Below, piece by piece: positions 18,201-25,559 of a stretch of 63,397 nucleotides of DNA. A model generated the notes under the pieces. That model searched no databases. It had not been told where the DNA came from and worked only from the letters and a program-made list of their open reading frames with translations. This stretch comes from Desulfobacteraceae bacterium (GTDB taxonomy: Bacteria; Desulfobacterota; DSM-4660; Desulfatiglandales; Desulfatiglandaceae). The stretch is taken from assembly GCA_016844935.1 (NCBI GenBank), contig JAERTK010000027.1:1-63397 (forward strand), read 5' to 3'. Within the stretch, counting starts at the first letter, position 1. Each line of letters opens with the position of its first letter. Position numbers and translations under genes: made by a program.

Positions 18201-18648
18201 GGTTGAGGCGAACCAGGACGGTTTTTTTCAGGAGGCCGATTCCAAGTGGCGCCCTGTGGACTTCATAAAGGAAGGGGTCTTTATGGCTGGGATTGCCCAC
18301 TCGCCCTGTTCCATCAACGAGGCCATAGCCATGGCCGAGGCGGCGGCCCAGCGTTCTCTGAGGATCCTTAACAGTGAGCGCCTGGCCTCTGGGCGAATCG
18401 TGGCCGAGGTGCGTCAAACCCTTTGCGCCCTGTGCGAGAGATGCATTACTGCCTGCGCTTACGGGGCTCGCTCCTATGATGAAGAACAGGAGCTGATCGC
18501 AGTGGATCAATTGATGTGCCAGGGATGTGGCTCGTGTGCCACAGTCTGTCCCAACAGCGCCTCGGTACTCCGGGGCAACCGGGATCAACAGCTTTTTGAA
18601 GTGATTGATGCCGCACTTGAGAACATTTTCGCAAACGCAACACTTTAA
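15205..18648 (+). CDS. Double HdrA/Qmo-like protein with a response-regulator receiver domain embedded in the first HdrA unit
   Basis: 1147 residues. The first HdrA unit has FAD fold LVVGAGISGIRSA at the N-terminus, NHCGMCKMLP, and ferredoxin motifs CIGCGECVNVCP (about 118) and CTMCGECEKVCP (about 167). It is then interrupted at residues 190-310 by a complete CheY-like receiver: D196/D197, phospho-acceptor D240 in LLDIKMPGMGG, T268 and K290. HdrA resumes at VGSVILSAGFDSFDP (about 318) and CAGSRDQQADADFCSSACC. The second unit begins with an HdrA N-terminal-like stretch (VLCACGG, about 591), then FAD fold LVVGGGIAGMSAA (about 729), CVDSREEPRNYCSRICC, and two C-terminal ferredoxin motifs (1074-1120). 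The reading frame is continuous through both junctions, and the receiver replaces only the short linker after the ferredoxin. All phosphorylation residues are kept, so phosphorylation could directly gate electron flow (inference). Confidence 0.93.
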   Translation: MKKKIGSGLVVGAGISGIRSALDLAEVGYHVTLIDKAPNLGGTLAQLDYQFPNNHCGMCKMLPLVERDLSSQFCLRKGLFHENIDIMLSAELVALEGEPGSFEATLRQNPTLVDAQRCIGCGECVNVCPVEVPDQFNAGLTTRKAVYLPVPHNIPNTYVVDMASCTMCGECEKVCPTNAIDFGKEARGKFRILVVDDEFVVRDSLKEWLTDEGFQVHMAESGTEALETLAKETFHLMLLDIKMPGMGGVEVLKRSKELRPELPVVMMTAYATVETAVEAMKTGALDYLMKPFDPDTLVPLIIQLHQSIIGAGEHQITVGSVILSAGFDSFDPSTGKNTYEYGQFPNVVTSIEFERLMSGTGPNPGKLLRPGDGKEIRKIAWFQCAGSRDQQADADFCSSACCMFSIKEALLTKEKTEGRVETSIFYMDMRTFGKDFQRYRDTAEQEHGVRFIRNRVHSVQIPETEGDLKVAYADINGAIHEEDFDLVVLAVGQRPPSMTEDLAEITGVDINPWGFCQADGFSLSRTRQDGVLLGGSFSGLRDISESVIQSSSAAFSASQLIHSKGGGLSEEPGAQTAFRDVSKELPRVLAVLCACGGVLEEAADLDALAEWIKTRGSVSQVHTIDSICTREGWDELKGTLQESDANRVLIAGCMPYVYSKKLAELGRDTGLDPTLIEVVDIRTPVFPDRDREKEDVIQEVRGVISMGIAKVKGMDPELVPSTQIIPKALVVGGGIAGMSAALGIADHGYEVSLVEQGKGLGGNLHHIHRTIQGDSPQKLLEETVQRVEQHPKIQLYTQAKVVLSRGHVGHFATAIEKEDGVGETIEHGVTLLATGGSEANTKSYAYGEAESILTQHELEGKLADQTVDPSGLSAVAMIQCVDSREEPRNYCSRICCATALKNALYLKDQNPEIDVYIFYRDIMSYGFLESYYTQARKGGVIFIQYDKNQKPQVSVENGKPRIIADDPILGRKLGINADLLVLSTGVAPAAAGQLADLFGVEANQDGFFQEADSKWRPVDFIKEGVFMAGIAHSPCSINEAIAMAEAAAQRSLRILNSERLASGRIVAEVRQTLCALCERCITACAYGARSYDEEQELIAVDQLMCQGCGSCATVCPNSASVLRGNRDQQLFEVIDAALENIFANATL

Positions 18649-18677
18649 TCGCAATACTTCAATCGCAACACATTAAG
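18636..18677 (+). repeat. Three imperfect 14-nt tandem repeats at the end of the double hdrA gene
   Basis: Units at 18636-18649, 18650-18663 and 18664-18677, each of the form CGCAAyACwTyAAk. The first unit contains the stop codon, so the repeats extend from coding into the spacer before hdrC. This looks like slippage rather than a CRISPR or binding array. Confidence 0.6.
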
Positions 18678-18691
18678 GGAGAGAAGATCTG

Positions 18692-19261
18692 ATGAGCGAA
18701 AAACAAGCTGATCTTGCCTTACACGAGGCTGAGCCTGATATCCTCGCCTCTGTTCAGGAAAAGGTGCAGGCGTGCATGCAGTGCGGCACCTGTAGCGGGT
18801 CTTGCGCCAATTCTTTTGCCATGGACCTCACCCCGCGTCACTTGTGGCGTCTGGCCCAGTTAGGGGACACCGAGGAGATTTTCAGCAGCAAGACCTTCTA
18901 TCTCTGCTCTGCCTGTTATTATTGCACCCTGCGCTGCCCTCGGGGGCTTCCGCTCACAGAGACCATGGGCGCCCTCAAACGGCTGGCAGCAGACCAGGGG
19001 ATAAAGAAGTACAAGAACAGCGCCAATTTTTACCGGACCTTCATGGAAACAGTGCGGCGCTACGGGCGGGTCAGGGAGATGGAATTCATTAATCGATATT
19101 TTTTCTCCCTGAAAAATCCCATCCTTCCTCTCGGCTTCACCTCTTTGGGCCTGAAACTCATGAAAAAAGGAAAGATTTCGCCACAACCGCCCAAGCTTTT
19201 CGGAGAAGGAAGATTTGACCGGCTCTATCGAAAAGTCGAAGAACTGGAGGCGAAATCATGA
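18692..19261 (+). CDS. hdrC: Heterodisulfide reductase subunit C-like protein
   Basis: 189 residues. Two [4Fe-4S] motifs, CMQCGTCSGSC (near residue 28) and CSACYYCTLRCP (near residue 71), are as in HdrC, which conducts electrons from HdrA to the catalytic HdrB. The stop overlaps the hdrB start (ATGA), indicating translational coupling. GGGAGAG precedes the ATG. Confidence 0.93.
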   Translation: MSEKQADLALHEAEPDILASVQEKVQACMQCGTCSGSCANSFAMDLTPRHLWRLAQLGDTEEIFSSKTFYLCSACYYCTLRCPRGLPLTETMGALKRLAADQGIKKYKNSANFYRTFMETVRRYGRVREMEFINRYFFSLKNPILPLGFTSLGLKLMKKGKISPQPPKLFGEGRFDRLYRKVEELEAKS

Positions 19262-20127
19262 AATATATCTACTACCCCGGTTGCTCTCTGGAAGGGACCG
19301 CAGCGGAATACAATGCGTCAACCCTAGCCACCATGAAAGCTTTAGGAGCGGAATTGACCGAACTGGAAGATTGGACCTGTTGCGGCGCCAGTGCGGCCGA
19401 TGCCACCAGTTATCTTCTCTCCATGGTCCTGGCTGCCCGTAACCTGGCTTTGGCCGAAGGAATGGATGGTGAGGCCGACATCATGGTCCCCTGCAGCGCC
19501 TGTTACCTAAATCTCAGAAAGGTTGAAGACCATGTCCAACAGGATGCGGGGCTTTCTGATAAGATAAATGAGGCCCTCAAAGAGGAAGGACTGGCGTACA
19601 GGGGGGGCATCAAAGTCCGGCATTTCCTGGATGTGGTCGTTAATGATTTTGACCCTGAGGCCATCGGGCGGATGGTAAAAAACAGACTTGAGGGGCAAAG
19701 GATTGCAATTTATTATGGGTGTCAGGCATTGCGCCCCTATGCCACGTACGATGACCCGGAACAGCCCCGTTCTTTAGAGCCTCTCATACAAGCCCTCGGG
19801 GCTGAGGTCCACCCCTGGACAGCGGGGGCCAAATGTTGTGGCGCGGCATTGATGACCACCAAGAAAGACGCGGCAATGGAGCTCACCGGCGGCATCCTTA
19901 AGGCAGCCAAAGGGGCCGATTGCATCGTGACCCTTTGTCCCATGTGCGAAATGAACTTAGAAGCCTTCCAGAAACCTGTTTCCAAAGCCCTGGAAGAGGA
20001 TCTTGAAATCCCTGTTCTCTATCTTCCCCAACTCCTGGGCGCGGCACTGGGTCTTTCGGGGGAAGATCTCAAATTAAACCTCAATCTTGCCCTGCCGGAT
20101 TCTTTTAAGGAGAGGCTCATTAGCTGA
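19258..20127 (+). CDS. hdrB: Heterodisulfide reductase subunit B-like protein (CCG domains)
   Basis: 289 residues with two cysteine-rich CCG modules: YPGCSLEG...WTCCGAS...PCSACYLN, and YYGCQALRP...KCCGAALM...CPMCEMN. In methanogens such modules bind two non-cubane [4Fe-4S] clusters that reduce CoM-S-S-CoB. In sulfate reducers the substrate is unknown; a DsrC-type trisulfide, a thiol disulfide or another sulfur carrier are candidates. Start overlaps the hdrC stop. Last gene of the operon; a convergent kinase gene ends 16 nt further on. Confidence 0.93.
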   Translation: MKYIYYPGCSLEGTAAEYNASTLATMKALGAELTELEDWTCCGASAADATSYLLSMVLAARNLALAEGMDGEADIMVPCSACYLNLRKVEDHVQQDAGLSDKINEALKEEGLAYRGGIKVRHFLDVVVNDFDPEAIGRMVKNRLEGQRIAIYYGCQALRPYATYDDPEQPRSLEPLIQALGAEVHPWTAGAKCCGAALMTTKKDAAMELTGGILKAAKGADCIVTLCPMCEMNLEAFQKPVSKALEEDLEIPVLYLPQLLGAALGLSGEDLKLNLNLALPDSFKERLIS

Positions 20128-20142
20128 GGGAAATCAAAATCC

Positions 20143-21696
20143 CTATCCCTTTACCGGTATCTTTATGGTAAAAACCGCGCCTTTTCCTGCTTCGCTCTGC
20201 ACCGCAATGGTCCCCTTGTGCCGGTCAATAATGCCGTAGACCGTTGAAAGGCCCAGGCCTAACCCTTTTCCTTCTATTTTGGTGGTGAAGAAAGGATCGA
20301 AGATATTGGGCAGATCTTCTTTCGAAATGCCACACCCGTTATCCTCGACGCTTACTTCCACCACATTCATTTTAGGGTCATGGGAACTCACAATGGTCAG
20401 TGTTCCACCTTCCGGCATGGCATCAATGGCATTGAAGATCAGATTGATAATACATTGCTGAATCTGGCTTAAGTCACCCCAGAGTTTTGGAATATCCGCC
20501 CCAAAACCTTTCGCGATCTTGATATTCTGCAGCGTCAGTTTGTGCTGGCTCAGCATAATGCATTTTTCGAGCAGGTCATTAATGGCCATCTCCCCTGACG
20601 CCATTTTGGATTTTCGGGAAAATGCCAACAGGTTAGAGACGATTTTAGCGCAACGATCGGTTTCGCGCTCCACGAGACTGAGATAGCCCTGGAATTTCTC
20701 TGACTGCTCCTGTTCAAACACGCCCCTTTTGAGGATCTTTATCATTAGACGCGCGTAATTCAAAATGCCCGCAAGGGGATTATTGATCTCGTGCACGACA
20801 CTGGCTGCTAACCGGCCTAAGGATATCATTTTATCCTGGTGAAGGAGTCGGGTCTGATCAGCAAACTGCTGTTCCATCTTCCTGATCTCTCTCAGGTCCC
20901 TGATGAAGCACACCATCCCGATCTCTTCTAATCCTTCTTTCAGAACCGTTGCGGAGAGCTGGGCGGGAATTTTCATTCCGTTCTTAGGAAGCAGGTTTGT
21001 TTCAAAGAGAAAAAGCCGATTTTTCCCCCCGTATGCATCAGAATGCAATTCTTTTCTGAACTGTTCTGCTGCGCCCACCGGATAGAATTCATTGAGGTGC
21101 ATTTTCCCAACCACTTCACCCTTGGGGTAACCTGACATCTTTTCCATGGCCCTGTTGAACGTGACGATCTTATCATCCCTGTCACACCCCATAATCCCAT
21201 CAATGGAACTCTCAATGAGGTTTTTCTGGAAATCGAAGGTCCTTGCCAACTCCTCTGCCGTATCCATCCACCTCTCTTCAATAATGGCAGTGTAGTTGTT
21301 CAACGCTTTCCGGTCTGTATACCGCTTTTTAGCCCTTTCCAGGGCAACCAGGAGGGCTTCATTTTCGATCGGTTTTGTGACAAAATCAGAGGCATCTGAC
21401 TGAAGCGCTCGAATGGCGAGTTCCATATCTCCGAATCCGGTGACGACGATTACCTCTTTGTCAGGGTCATACGCTTTAACCCTTTTGAGGACCTCGATTC
21501 CGCCTATACCGGGCATCAAAATATCGGTGATAACGATTTGAGGGGACTCCTCTTTAAACAACCGGAGGCCACTTTCACCATCCGCGGCCGTCACTATTTG
21601 ATAGCCTTCATCCGCCAATACAATTGAAACCACACTGCGGATAGCTTCTTCGTCATCAATCAGCAGTATTTTCCAGTGTTCTTTCTTCAGAAGCAT
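20143..21696 (-). CDS. Hybrid sensor protein: receiver-PAS-histidine kinase
   Basis: 517 residues. N-terminal receiver (LLIDDEEAIR, phospho-acceptor in VITDILMPGIGG, VTGF, TKP), a PAS domain at about 160-285, then HisKA with SVVHEINNPLAG and a HATPase (NAIDAMPEGG, DNGCGIS, GLGLGLSTVYG). There are no membrane segments. Receiver-first kinases usually take a phosphate from another kinase or act as relays. It sits between the Hdr and Flx operons on the opposite strand, so it is a candidate partner for the receiver embedded in HdrA (inference from position). Confidence 0.9.
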   Translation of the reverse strand: MLLKKEHWKILLIDDEEAIRSVVSIVLADEGYQIVTAADGESGLRLFKEESPQIVITDILMPGIGGIEVLKRVKAYDPDKEVIVVTGFGDMELAIRALQSDASDFVTKPIENEALLVALERAKKRYTDRKALNNYTAIIEERWMDTAEELARTFDFQKNLIESSIDGIMGCDRDDKIVTFNRAMEKMSGYPKGEVVGKMHLNEFYPVGAAEQFRKELHSDAYGGKNRLFLFETNLLPKNGMKIPAQLSATVLKEGLEEIGMVCFIRDLREIRKMEQQFADQTRLLHQDKMISLGRLAASVVHEINNPLAGILNYARLMIKILKRGVFEQEQSEKFQGYLSLVERETDRCAKIVSNLLAFSRKSKMASGEMAINDLLEKCIMLSQHKLTLQNIKIAKGFGADIPKLWGDLSQIQQCIINLIFNAIDAMPEGGTLTIVSSHDPKMNVVEVSVEDNGCGISKEDLPNIFDPFFTTKIEGKGLGLGLSTVYGIIDRHKGTIAVQSEAGKGAVFTIKIPVKG

Positions 21697-21999
21697 ATTC
21701 TTGCCAAATTTGTATAATCAAAGCTTTCCGTTACGCTCTATTCATAAGCAGCGTCATTACATACTGATACGCTAAAGTCAACCCCAAGTTTCGCATGTGG
21801 ATATCCCACATGAGGCCAAACGCAAATTAGTAATCAGGTGGGAATCTTAAGGGAGTTGCATTTTTTTCTAAAATTTGGACTCATGATGTGGTATAGGAGT
21901 TTTTCAAGTTTCAAGTTTAGGTTCTAGGTTTCAAGTGTTAAGCTTTTTGCCTTGCCCTTAGCACCTTGTGCCTAACCAAATAGAATAGGAGATGAGGGA
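21697..21999. other. Divergent spacer between kinase and Flx-like operon
   Basis: 303 bp with no gene visible. It contains a 7-bp inverted repeat (21794-21812) and, at about 21901-21960, short direct repeats of the type TTTCAAG/TTTAGG/CTAGG. I could not assign a promoter with confidence. Confidence 0.55.
21794..21812. promoter_or_regulatory. Inverted repeat, possible operator
   Basis: CATGTGG-ATATC-CCACATG, perfect 7-bp arms, about 190 bp upstream of the Sec-type mvhD and about 100 bp upstream of the divergent kinase gene. Confidence 0.4.
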
Positions 22000-22431
22000 A
22001 TGAGCGATTGGGAACCAAAAATCACAACTTTTCTCTGTAACTGGTGCAGTTACGGTGCAGCGGATCTGGCGGGTGTAAGCCGATTTCAATACCCGCCCAA
22101 TTTCAGGATCATCCGGGTACCCTGCTCGGCCCGGGTCACCCCGAAATTCGTACTGGCGGCCTTTCGCCATGGTTCTGACGGTGTATGGGTGTCCGGCTGA
22201 CACCCCGGCGACTGCCATTACCTGGAAGGTAATTATTACGCAAGACGGAAATTCGCACTCTTAAAGGGTCTTCTGGAACATGTCGGCCTTGAACCGGGCA
22301 GGCTCCATTTTTCCTGGATATCGTCGGCGGAAGCAACCAAATTTGTTGAAGTGGCAAACACGGTGGCCGGCGACGTAAAGGCCCTGGGCCCGACCCGTTA
22401 TTTCGTTAAATCGAGAGCCGAGGTGGCATAA
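22000..22431 (+). CDS. mvhD: MvhD/FlxD-like [2Fe-2S] subunit, selenoprotein (UGA at codon 67)
   Basis: 143 residues if UGA at 22198-22200 is read as selenocysteine. Before it: FLCNWCSY...VSG; after it, in the same frame: HPGDCHY. The paralog at 13488 reads SGCHPGDCHY with Cys at the same residue 67, and methanogen VhuD is known to carry Sec in this family. A hairpin (22217-22233) starts 16 nt after the UGA, consistent with a bacterial SECIS. The frame stays open and conserved to TAA at 22429-22431, which overlaps the next ATG (TAATG), as in an intact operon. An ordinary gene finder would truncate it to 66 residues. It would link the Flx subunits to HdrA. Confidence 0.9.
22217..22233 (+). promoter_or_regulatory. 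Candidate bacterial SECIS hairpin
   Basis: ATTACC-TGGAA-GGTAAT, a perfect 6-bp stem with a 5-nt loop inside the coding sequence, beginning 16 nt after the in-frame UGA. Position and size suit SelB recognition. Confidence 0.65.
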
Positions 22432-23381
22432 TGCTCAAATACACTGAAAAAATCAGGGAAACTGCAAAAAGGCTGCTTGCAGAGGAAAAGGTGGATGTCT
22501 TCATCGGCTACCAGAAGGGAACGGTGCCCATGATGAACGAGCCTCTCCTGGTGAACCACCCTGACAAAGTGGACCCGCTCTACTGGGACAACTTTTGCGG
22601 TCTGAACCTTTGCAATTACCTGACCAAACGAACCGATAAGATCGGCATCGTGGCCAACGGGTGCAACTCGAGAAACATCGTCACCCATATTATTGAAAAC
22701 CAGATCAAGCGGGATCAACTCTATATCGTGGGCATCCCCTGTGAAGGCATGATCGACCACCGGGCTGTGGTCCGAGCGGTCAAGTTTAAGGAAATTCTGG
22801 ATGTTCATCAGGACGGGGCTGAATTCACGGTTAAAGGTCACGATTTTGAGGAAACCTTTCAGAAAGAAAAGTTTCTGCAAAGCAACTGCGCGGTCTGCAC
22901 CCACCGAAATCCCGTCATACACGATGAAATGCTGGGCGACCCGGTGGATGAACAGACCGATGTCAACCCCTATTCGGATGTGGAAAAAATCGAGGGTATG
23001 GACCCCGAAAAGAAACAGGGGTTTTTCACACGGCTCATCAGCCGCTGTATCCGGTGCTACGCCTGCAGGAATTCCTGCCCCCTCTGCTACTGCCCCACCT
23101 GTTTTGTGGATGAATCGGCACCCCAGTGGGTGGGAAAAAGCATTGATCCCGCGGACACCATGACCTTCCACTTCCTGAGGGCTTATCACTGCGCGGGACG
23201 ATGTACCGATTGCGGGGCCTGTGAGCGCGTCTGCCCCATGAGCATCTCCATGAGACAGTTTACCAAGAAACTCAATAAGGACGCCTGGGAACTTTTCTCC
23301 TGGGAAGCCGGACTTGATCCGGAGAAAAGACCGCCTCTGGATGTTTACCAGCCCGATGACTATAACGATTTTATCAAATAG
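22431..23381 (+). CDS. FrhB/FdhB-like iron-sulfur subunit of the Flx-like module
   Basis: 316 residues. The N-terminal half has GIVANGCNSRNIV and IVGIPCEGMID, typical of the FrhB/FdhB family. C-terminal clusters are CIRCYACRNSCPLCYCPTC (near residue 203) and CTDCGACERVCP (near residue 260). It starts on the last base of the upstream stop codon. It is a shorter paralog of the protein at 13999. Role: electron conduit between the flavoprotein/NADH side and MvhD-HdrA (inference). Confidence 0.85.
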   Translation: MLKYTEKIRETAKRLLAEEKVDVFIGYQKGTVPMMNEPLLVNHPDKVDPLYWDNFCGLNLCNYLTKRTDKIGIVANGCNSRNIVTHIIENQIKRDQLYIVGIPCEGMIDHRAVVRAVKFKEILDVHQDGAEFTVKGHDFEETFQKEKFLQSNCAVCTHRNPVIHDEMLGDPVDEQTDVNPYSDVEKIEGMDPEKKQGFFTRLISRCIRCYACRNSCPLCYCPTCFVDESAPQWVGKSIDPADTMTFHFLRAYHCAGRCTDCGACERVCPMSISMRQFTKKLNKDAWELFSWEAGLDPEKRPPLDVYQPDDYNDFIK

Positions 23382-23429
23382 GCCATAAACGGAACCAACA
23401 GATATCATCAATAGATGAAGGTAGCTGAT

Positions 23430-24467
23430 ATGACTGAAAAAGTATTCACTAAAGAGGAATGGCTGGGAACCCTGGAGACCTTGAAGGAGTCCTATAAACT
23501 CTTTGGTCCGGTTAAGGATGGCGATTTTCATACATTCATGCCCCTTGACGGGAACAAAAAGCCGGACTTTGATTATGAGAACACCAGGCTTTCCCCCAAA
23601 TCCGTTATTTATCCAGAATCGGAAAGGATGTTTGAATACTCACTGGATGAAGCGGAAGACGATGCCCACATTTTGAAGGAATCACCCAAGGACTATTCGC
23701 CCTCGGCGGTGTTGGGCATCAGACCCTGTGACGCCCAGGCCTTTCAAATTGTAAAACGCAACTTTGATAATCCTGAATATCAGGACCCCTGGTGGACGCA
23801 GCATTTTGAAGCCACCACCCTGGTGGGGCTCGGGTGCAATATGCCCTGTGCCACATGCTTCTGCACCCAGGTGGGAGGGGACCCATTCCATGAAGCGGGA
23901 TTGGATGTGCTGCTCTTTGATCTGGGAGACCGATTCCTGGCTAAAGCCATCACCGACAAAGGCGAAGCGTTTCTGGAGAAAACGGCTGGAAACCCGGCCG
24001 ATGACGGAGCGCTTACGGCGGCCGAAGGTCTGAAGCAGCCGGCCCGGGATAAAATAACCGCCACGGTACCCACGGATCAATTGAAAGAGAAGGTGACCAA
24101 CGCGCTTTTTGACGCCCCGTTCTGGGAAGAGGTGGCGTTTGCGTGTCTCAACTGCGGCACCTGTACCTATCTCTGCCCCACCTGCTGGTGTTTCGACATC
24201 CAGGATGAAGTCCAGGGAAACCAAGGTGACCGGATTCGCAACTGGGATTCGTGCATGTTTCCCCTCTTTTCCCTTCACGGATCGGGGCATAACCCCAGGG
24301 ACAACAAATTCCAGCGGGTTCGGCAGCGTTTTATGCACAAACTCAAGTATTATGTGGACAAATACCAAAATGGTGTTCAATGCTCCGGGTGCGGCCGCTG
24401 CGTCAGGTATTGTCCGGTGAACATTGATATCCGGGAAGTTTGTAAGTTGATGAATGAGTTTGGGTAG
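23430..24467 (+). CDS. FlxB/AsrA-like 4Fe-4S protein
   Basis: 345 residues, related to anaerobic sulfite reductase A and sulfhydrogenase beta subunits (HydB) and to FlxB of flavin oxidoreductase-Hdr systems. Visible are VLGIRPCDAQAFQIV, GLGCNMPCATCFCTQ, and two ferredoxin-type motifs, CLNCGTCTYLCPTCWC and CSGCGRCVRYCP. The ATG at 23430 is preferred over 23415 because AAGG sits eight nt before it. It normally pairs with an AsrB/HydG-like NAD(P)H flavoprotein, which follows. Confidence 0.88.
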   Translation: MTEKVFTKEEWLGTLETLKESYKLFGPVKDGDFHTFMPLDGNKKPDFDYENTRLSPKSVIYPESERMFEYSLDEAEDDAHILKESPKDYSPSAVLGIRPCDAQAFQIVKRNFDNPEYQDPWWTQHFEATTLVGLGCNMPCATCFCTQVGGDPFHEAGLDVLLFDLGDRFLAKAITDKGEAFLEKTAGNPADDGALTAAEGLKQPARDKITATVPTDQLKEKVTNALFDAPFWEEVAFACLNCGTCTYLCPTCWCFDIQDEVQGNQGDRIRNWDSCMFPLFSLHGSGHNPRDNKFQRVRQRFMHKLKYYVDKYQNGVQCSGCGRCVRYCPVNIDIREVCKLMNEFG

Positions 24468-24567
24468 GTTTAAAGTCTAAGGTTTAAGGTGCTGACAGCA
24501 CTAAATTTAGAAGATTGTAAGCAATGTGCCTGGCGCGATGCTTGGTGCAACAAAGAGGGGGGTTCAA

Positions 24568-25410
24568 TTGGGAAATCCTTATTTACCCTATCCTGTTCGC
24601 ATTGACAGGATTGTCACGGAAACAGAGGATAAAAACCTCAAAACTTTCAGGTTTGTGTTTCTCAACCCGGAAGATGAGGAAAAATTCGCCTATACGCCGG
24701 GGCAATTTGGAGAATTATCCATTGCCGGAAAGGGAGAGATCCCCATCGGCATCGCGTCCTCGCCAACGGAAAAGGGTTTCGTGGCCTTTACGGTCAACAA
24801 GGTGGGACTTGTCACCACCCATCTGCATAATATGAAAGAAGGTGATATCATGGGGCTCCGGGGCCCTTTGGGCAACTGGTATCCCTGGGACGAGATGGAA
24901 GGGAAGCATGTGGTTATTGTGGGCGGTGGTTTCGCTTTCACCACCCTGCGCTCCAGCATCATCTATATGCTGGATCCTGAAAACAGGTCAAAATTCGCTG
25001 ACATCTCCGTGGTGTACGGCGCCAGAAGCCCCGGTATGCTGCTTTACAAGGACGAACTGGCTGAATGGGAACAACGGGATGACATCAACATGCACATCAC
25101 CGTGGATGGTACCGATGATCCGGACTGGAAATACAATGTGGGATTCGTCCCCACCATTACGGAGCAGAAGATCACCAGCGCGGACAATGCCATCGCCATC
25201 GTTTGCGGACCGCCCATCATGATCAAATTTACCCAGCCGGTTCTTGAAAAGCTGGGATTTTCTCCGGATCGGATTATCCTTTCCCTTGAAATGCGCATGA
25301 AATGCGGCATCGGTATCTGCGGCAGGTGCAACATCGGTGACCAGTACGTGTGCAAAGACGGACCGGTTTTTCCACTGGCCCAACTCAAGAACATGCCGGG
25401 GGAGTATTAG
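24568..25410 (+). CDS. FlxA/AsrB-like FAD/NAD(P)H oxidoreductase
   Basis: About 280 residues, PyrK/AsrB type. An N-terminal FAD-binding barrel (GQFGELSIAG, IGIASSP) is followed by an NAD-binding fold (VVIVGGGFAFTTLRSSI) and a C-terminal [2Fe-2S] loop (MKCGIGICGRCNIG...VCKDGPVF). It would oxidise NADH and feed FlxB. The start is uncertain: TTG 24568 has GAGGGGGG upstream and gives LGNPYLPYPVRID, a natural N-terminus; ATG 24538 and GTG 24526 are in frame but lack a ribosome-binding site. Last gene of the Flx-like operon. Confidence 0.88.
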   Translation: MGNPYLPYPVRIDRIVTETEDKNLKTFRFVFLNPEDEEKFAYTPGQFGELSIAGKGEIPIGIASSPTEKGFVAFTVNKVGLVTTHLHNMKEGDIMGLRGPLGNWYPWDEMEGKHVVIVGGGFAFTTLRSSIIYMLDPENRSKFADISVVYGARSPGMLLYKDELAEWEQRDDINMHITVDGTDDPDWKYNVGFVPTITEQKITSADNAIAIVCGPPIMIKFTQPVLEKLGFSPDRIILSLEMRMKCGIGICGRCNIGDQYVCKDGPVFPLAQLKNMPGEY

Positions 25411-25438
25411 CTTATCACTCAGGGCCTCGGCAAAAAAA

Positions 25439-25489
25439 CAAGACCACTTTTGCGTCTTGCGTTAGACATTTTGGTTGCGGCTATGCCGC
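25439..25489. repeat. Pair of short hairpins after the Flx-like operon
   Basis: CAAGAC (25439-25444) with GTCTTG (25454-25459), and GCGGC-TAT-GCCGC (25477-25489), followed by GGCTTTTTAAAA. They may act as a terminator for the Flx operon or belong to a dispersed palindromic repeat. Confidence 0.4.
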
Positions 25490-25510
25490 GTTGGAGGCTT
25501 TTTAAAAGGA

Positions 25511-25547
25511 ACAAGAATTAGTGCACCCTAAATAAGTAAGTTCTTGT
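25511..25547. repeat. Inverted repeat beside the AAA ATPase gene
   Basis: ACAAGAA (25511-25517) and TTCTTGT (25541-25547) with a 23-bp spacer, just outside the ATPase stop codon. Confidence 0.3.
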
Positions 25548-25559
25548 CAACCGTACAAA

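Noticed and set aside
18636..18677. Tandem 14-mers as a CRISPR-like array
   Set aside because: No spacers between units, and repeats are imperfect and partly coding.
22198..22200. In-frame TGA in mvhD taken as a nonsense mutation or pseudogene
   Set aside because: Sequence after the TGA is perfectly in frame, conserved with the paralog, ends at a stop that overlaps the next start, and is followed by a hairpin; selenocysteine explains all of this.
22398..23531. Open frame of 377 codons on the minus strand opposite the FrhB-like gene
   Set aside because: Plus strand encodes a protein with clear cluster motifs and operon overlaps; the minus product has no recognisable features.
10012..25410. 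Hydrogenase or formate dehydrogenase catalytic subunit expected with MvhD and FrhB/FdhB-like proteins
   Set aside because: Searched by eye for NiFe large-subunit and molybdopterin motifs in both operons; none found.
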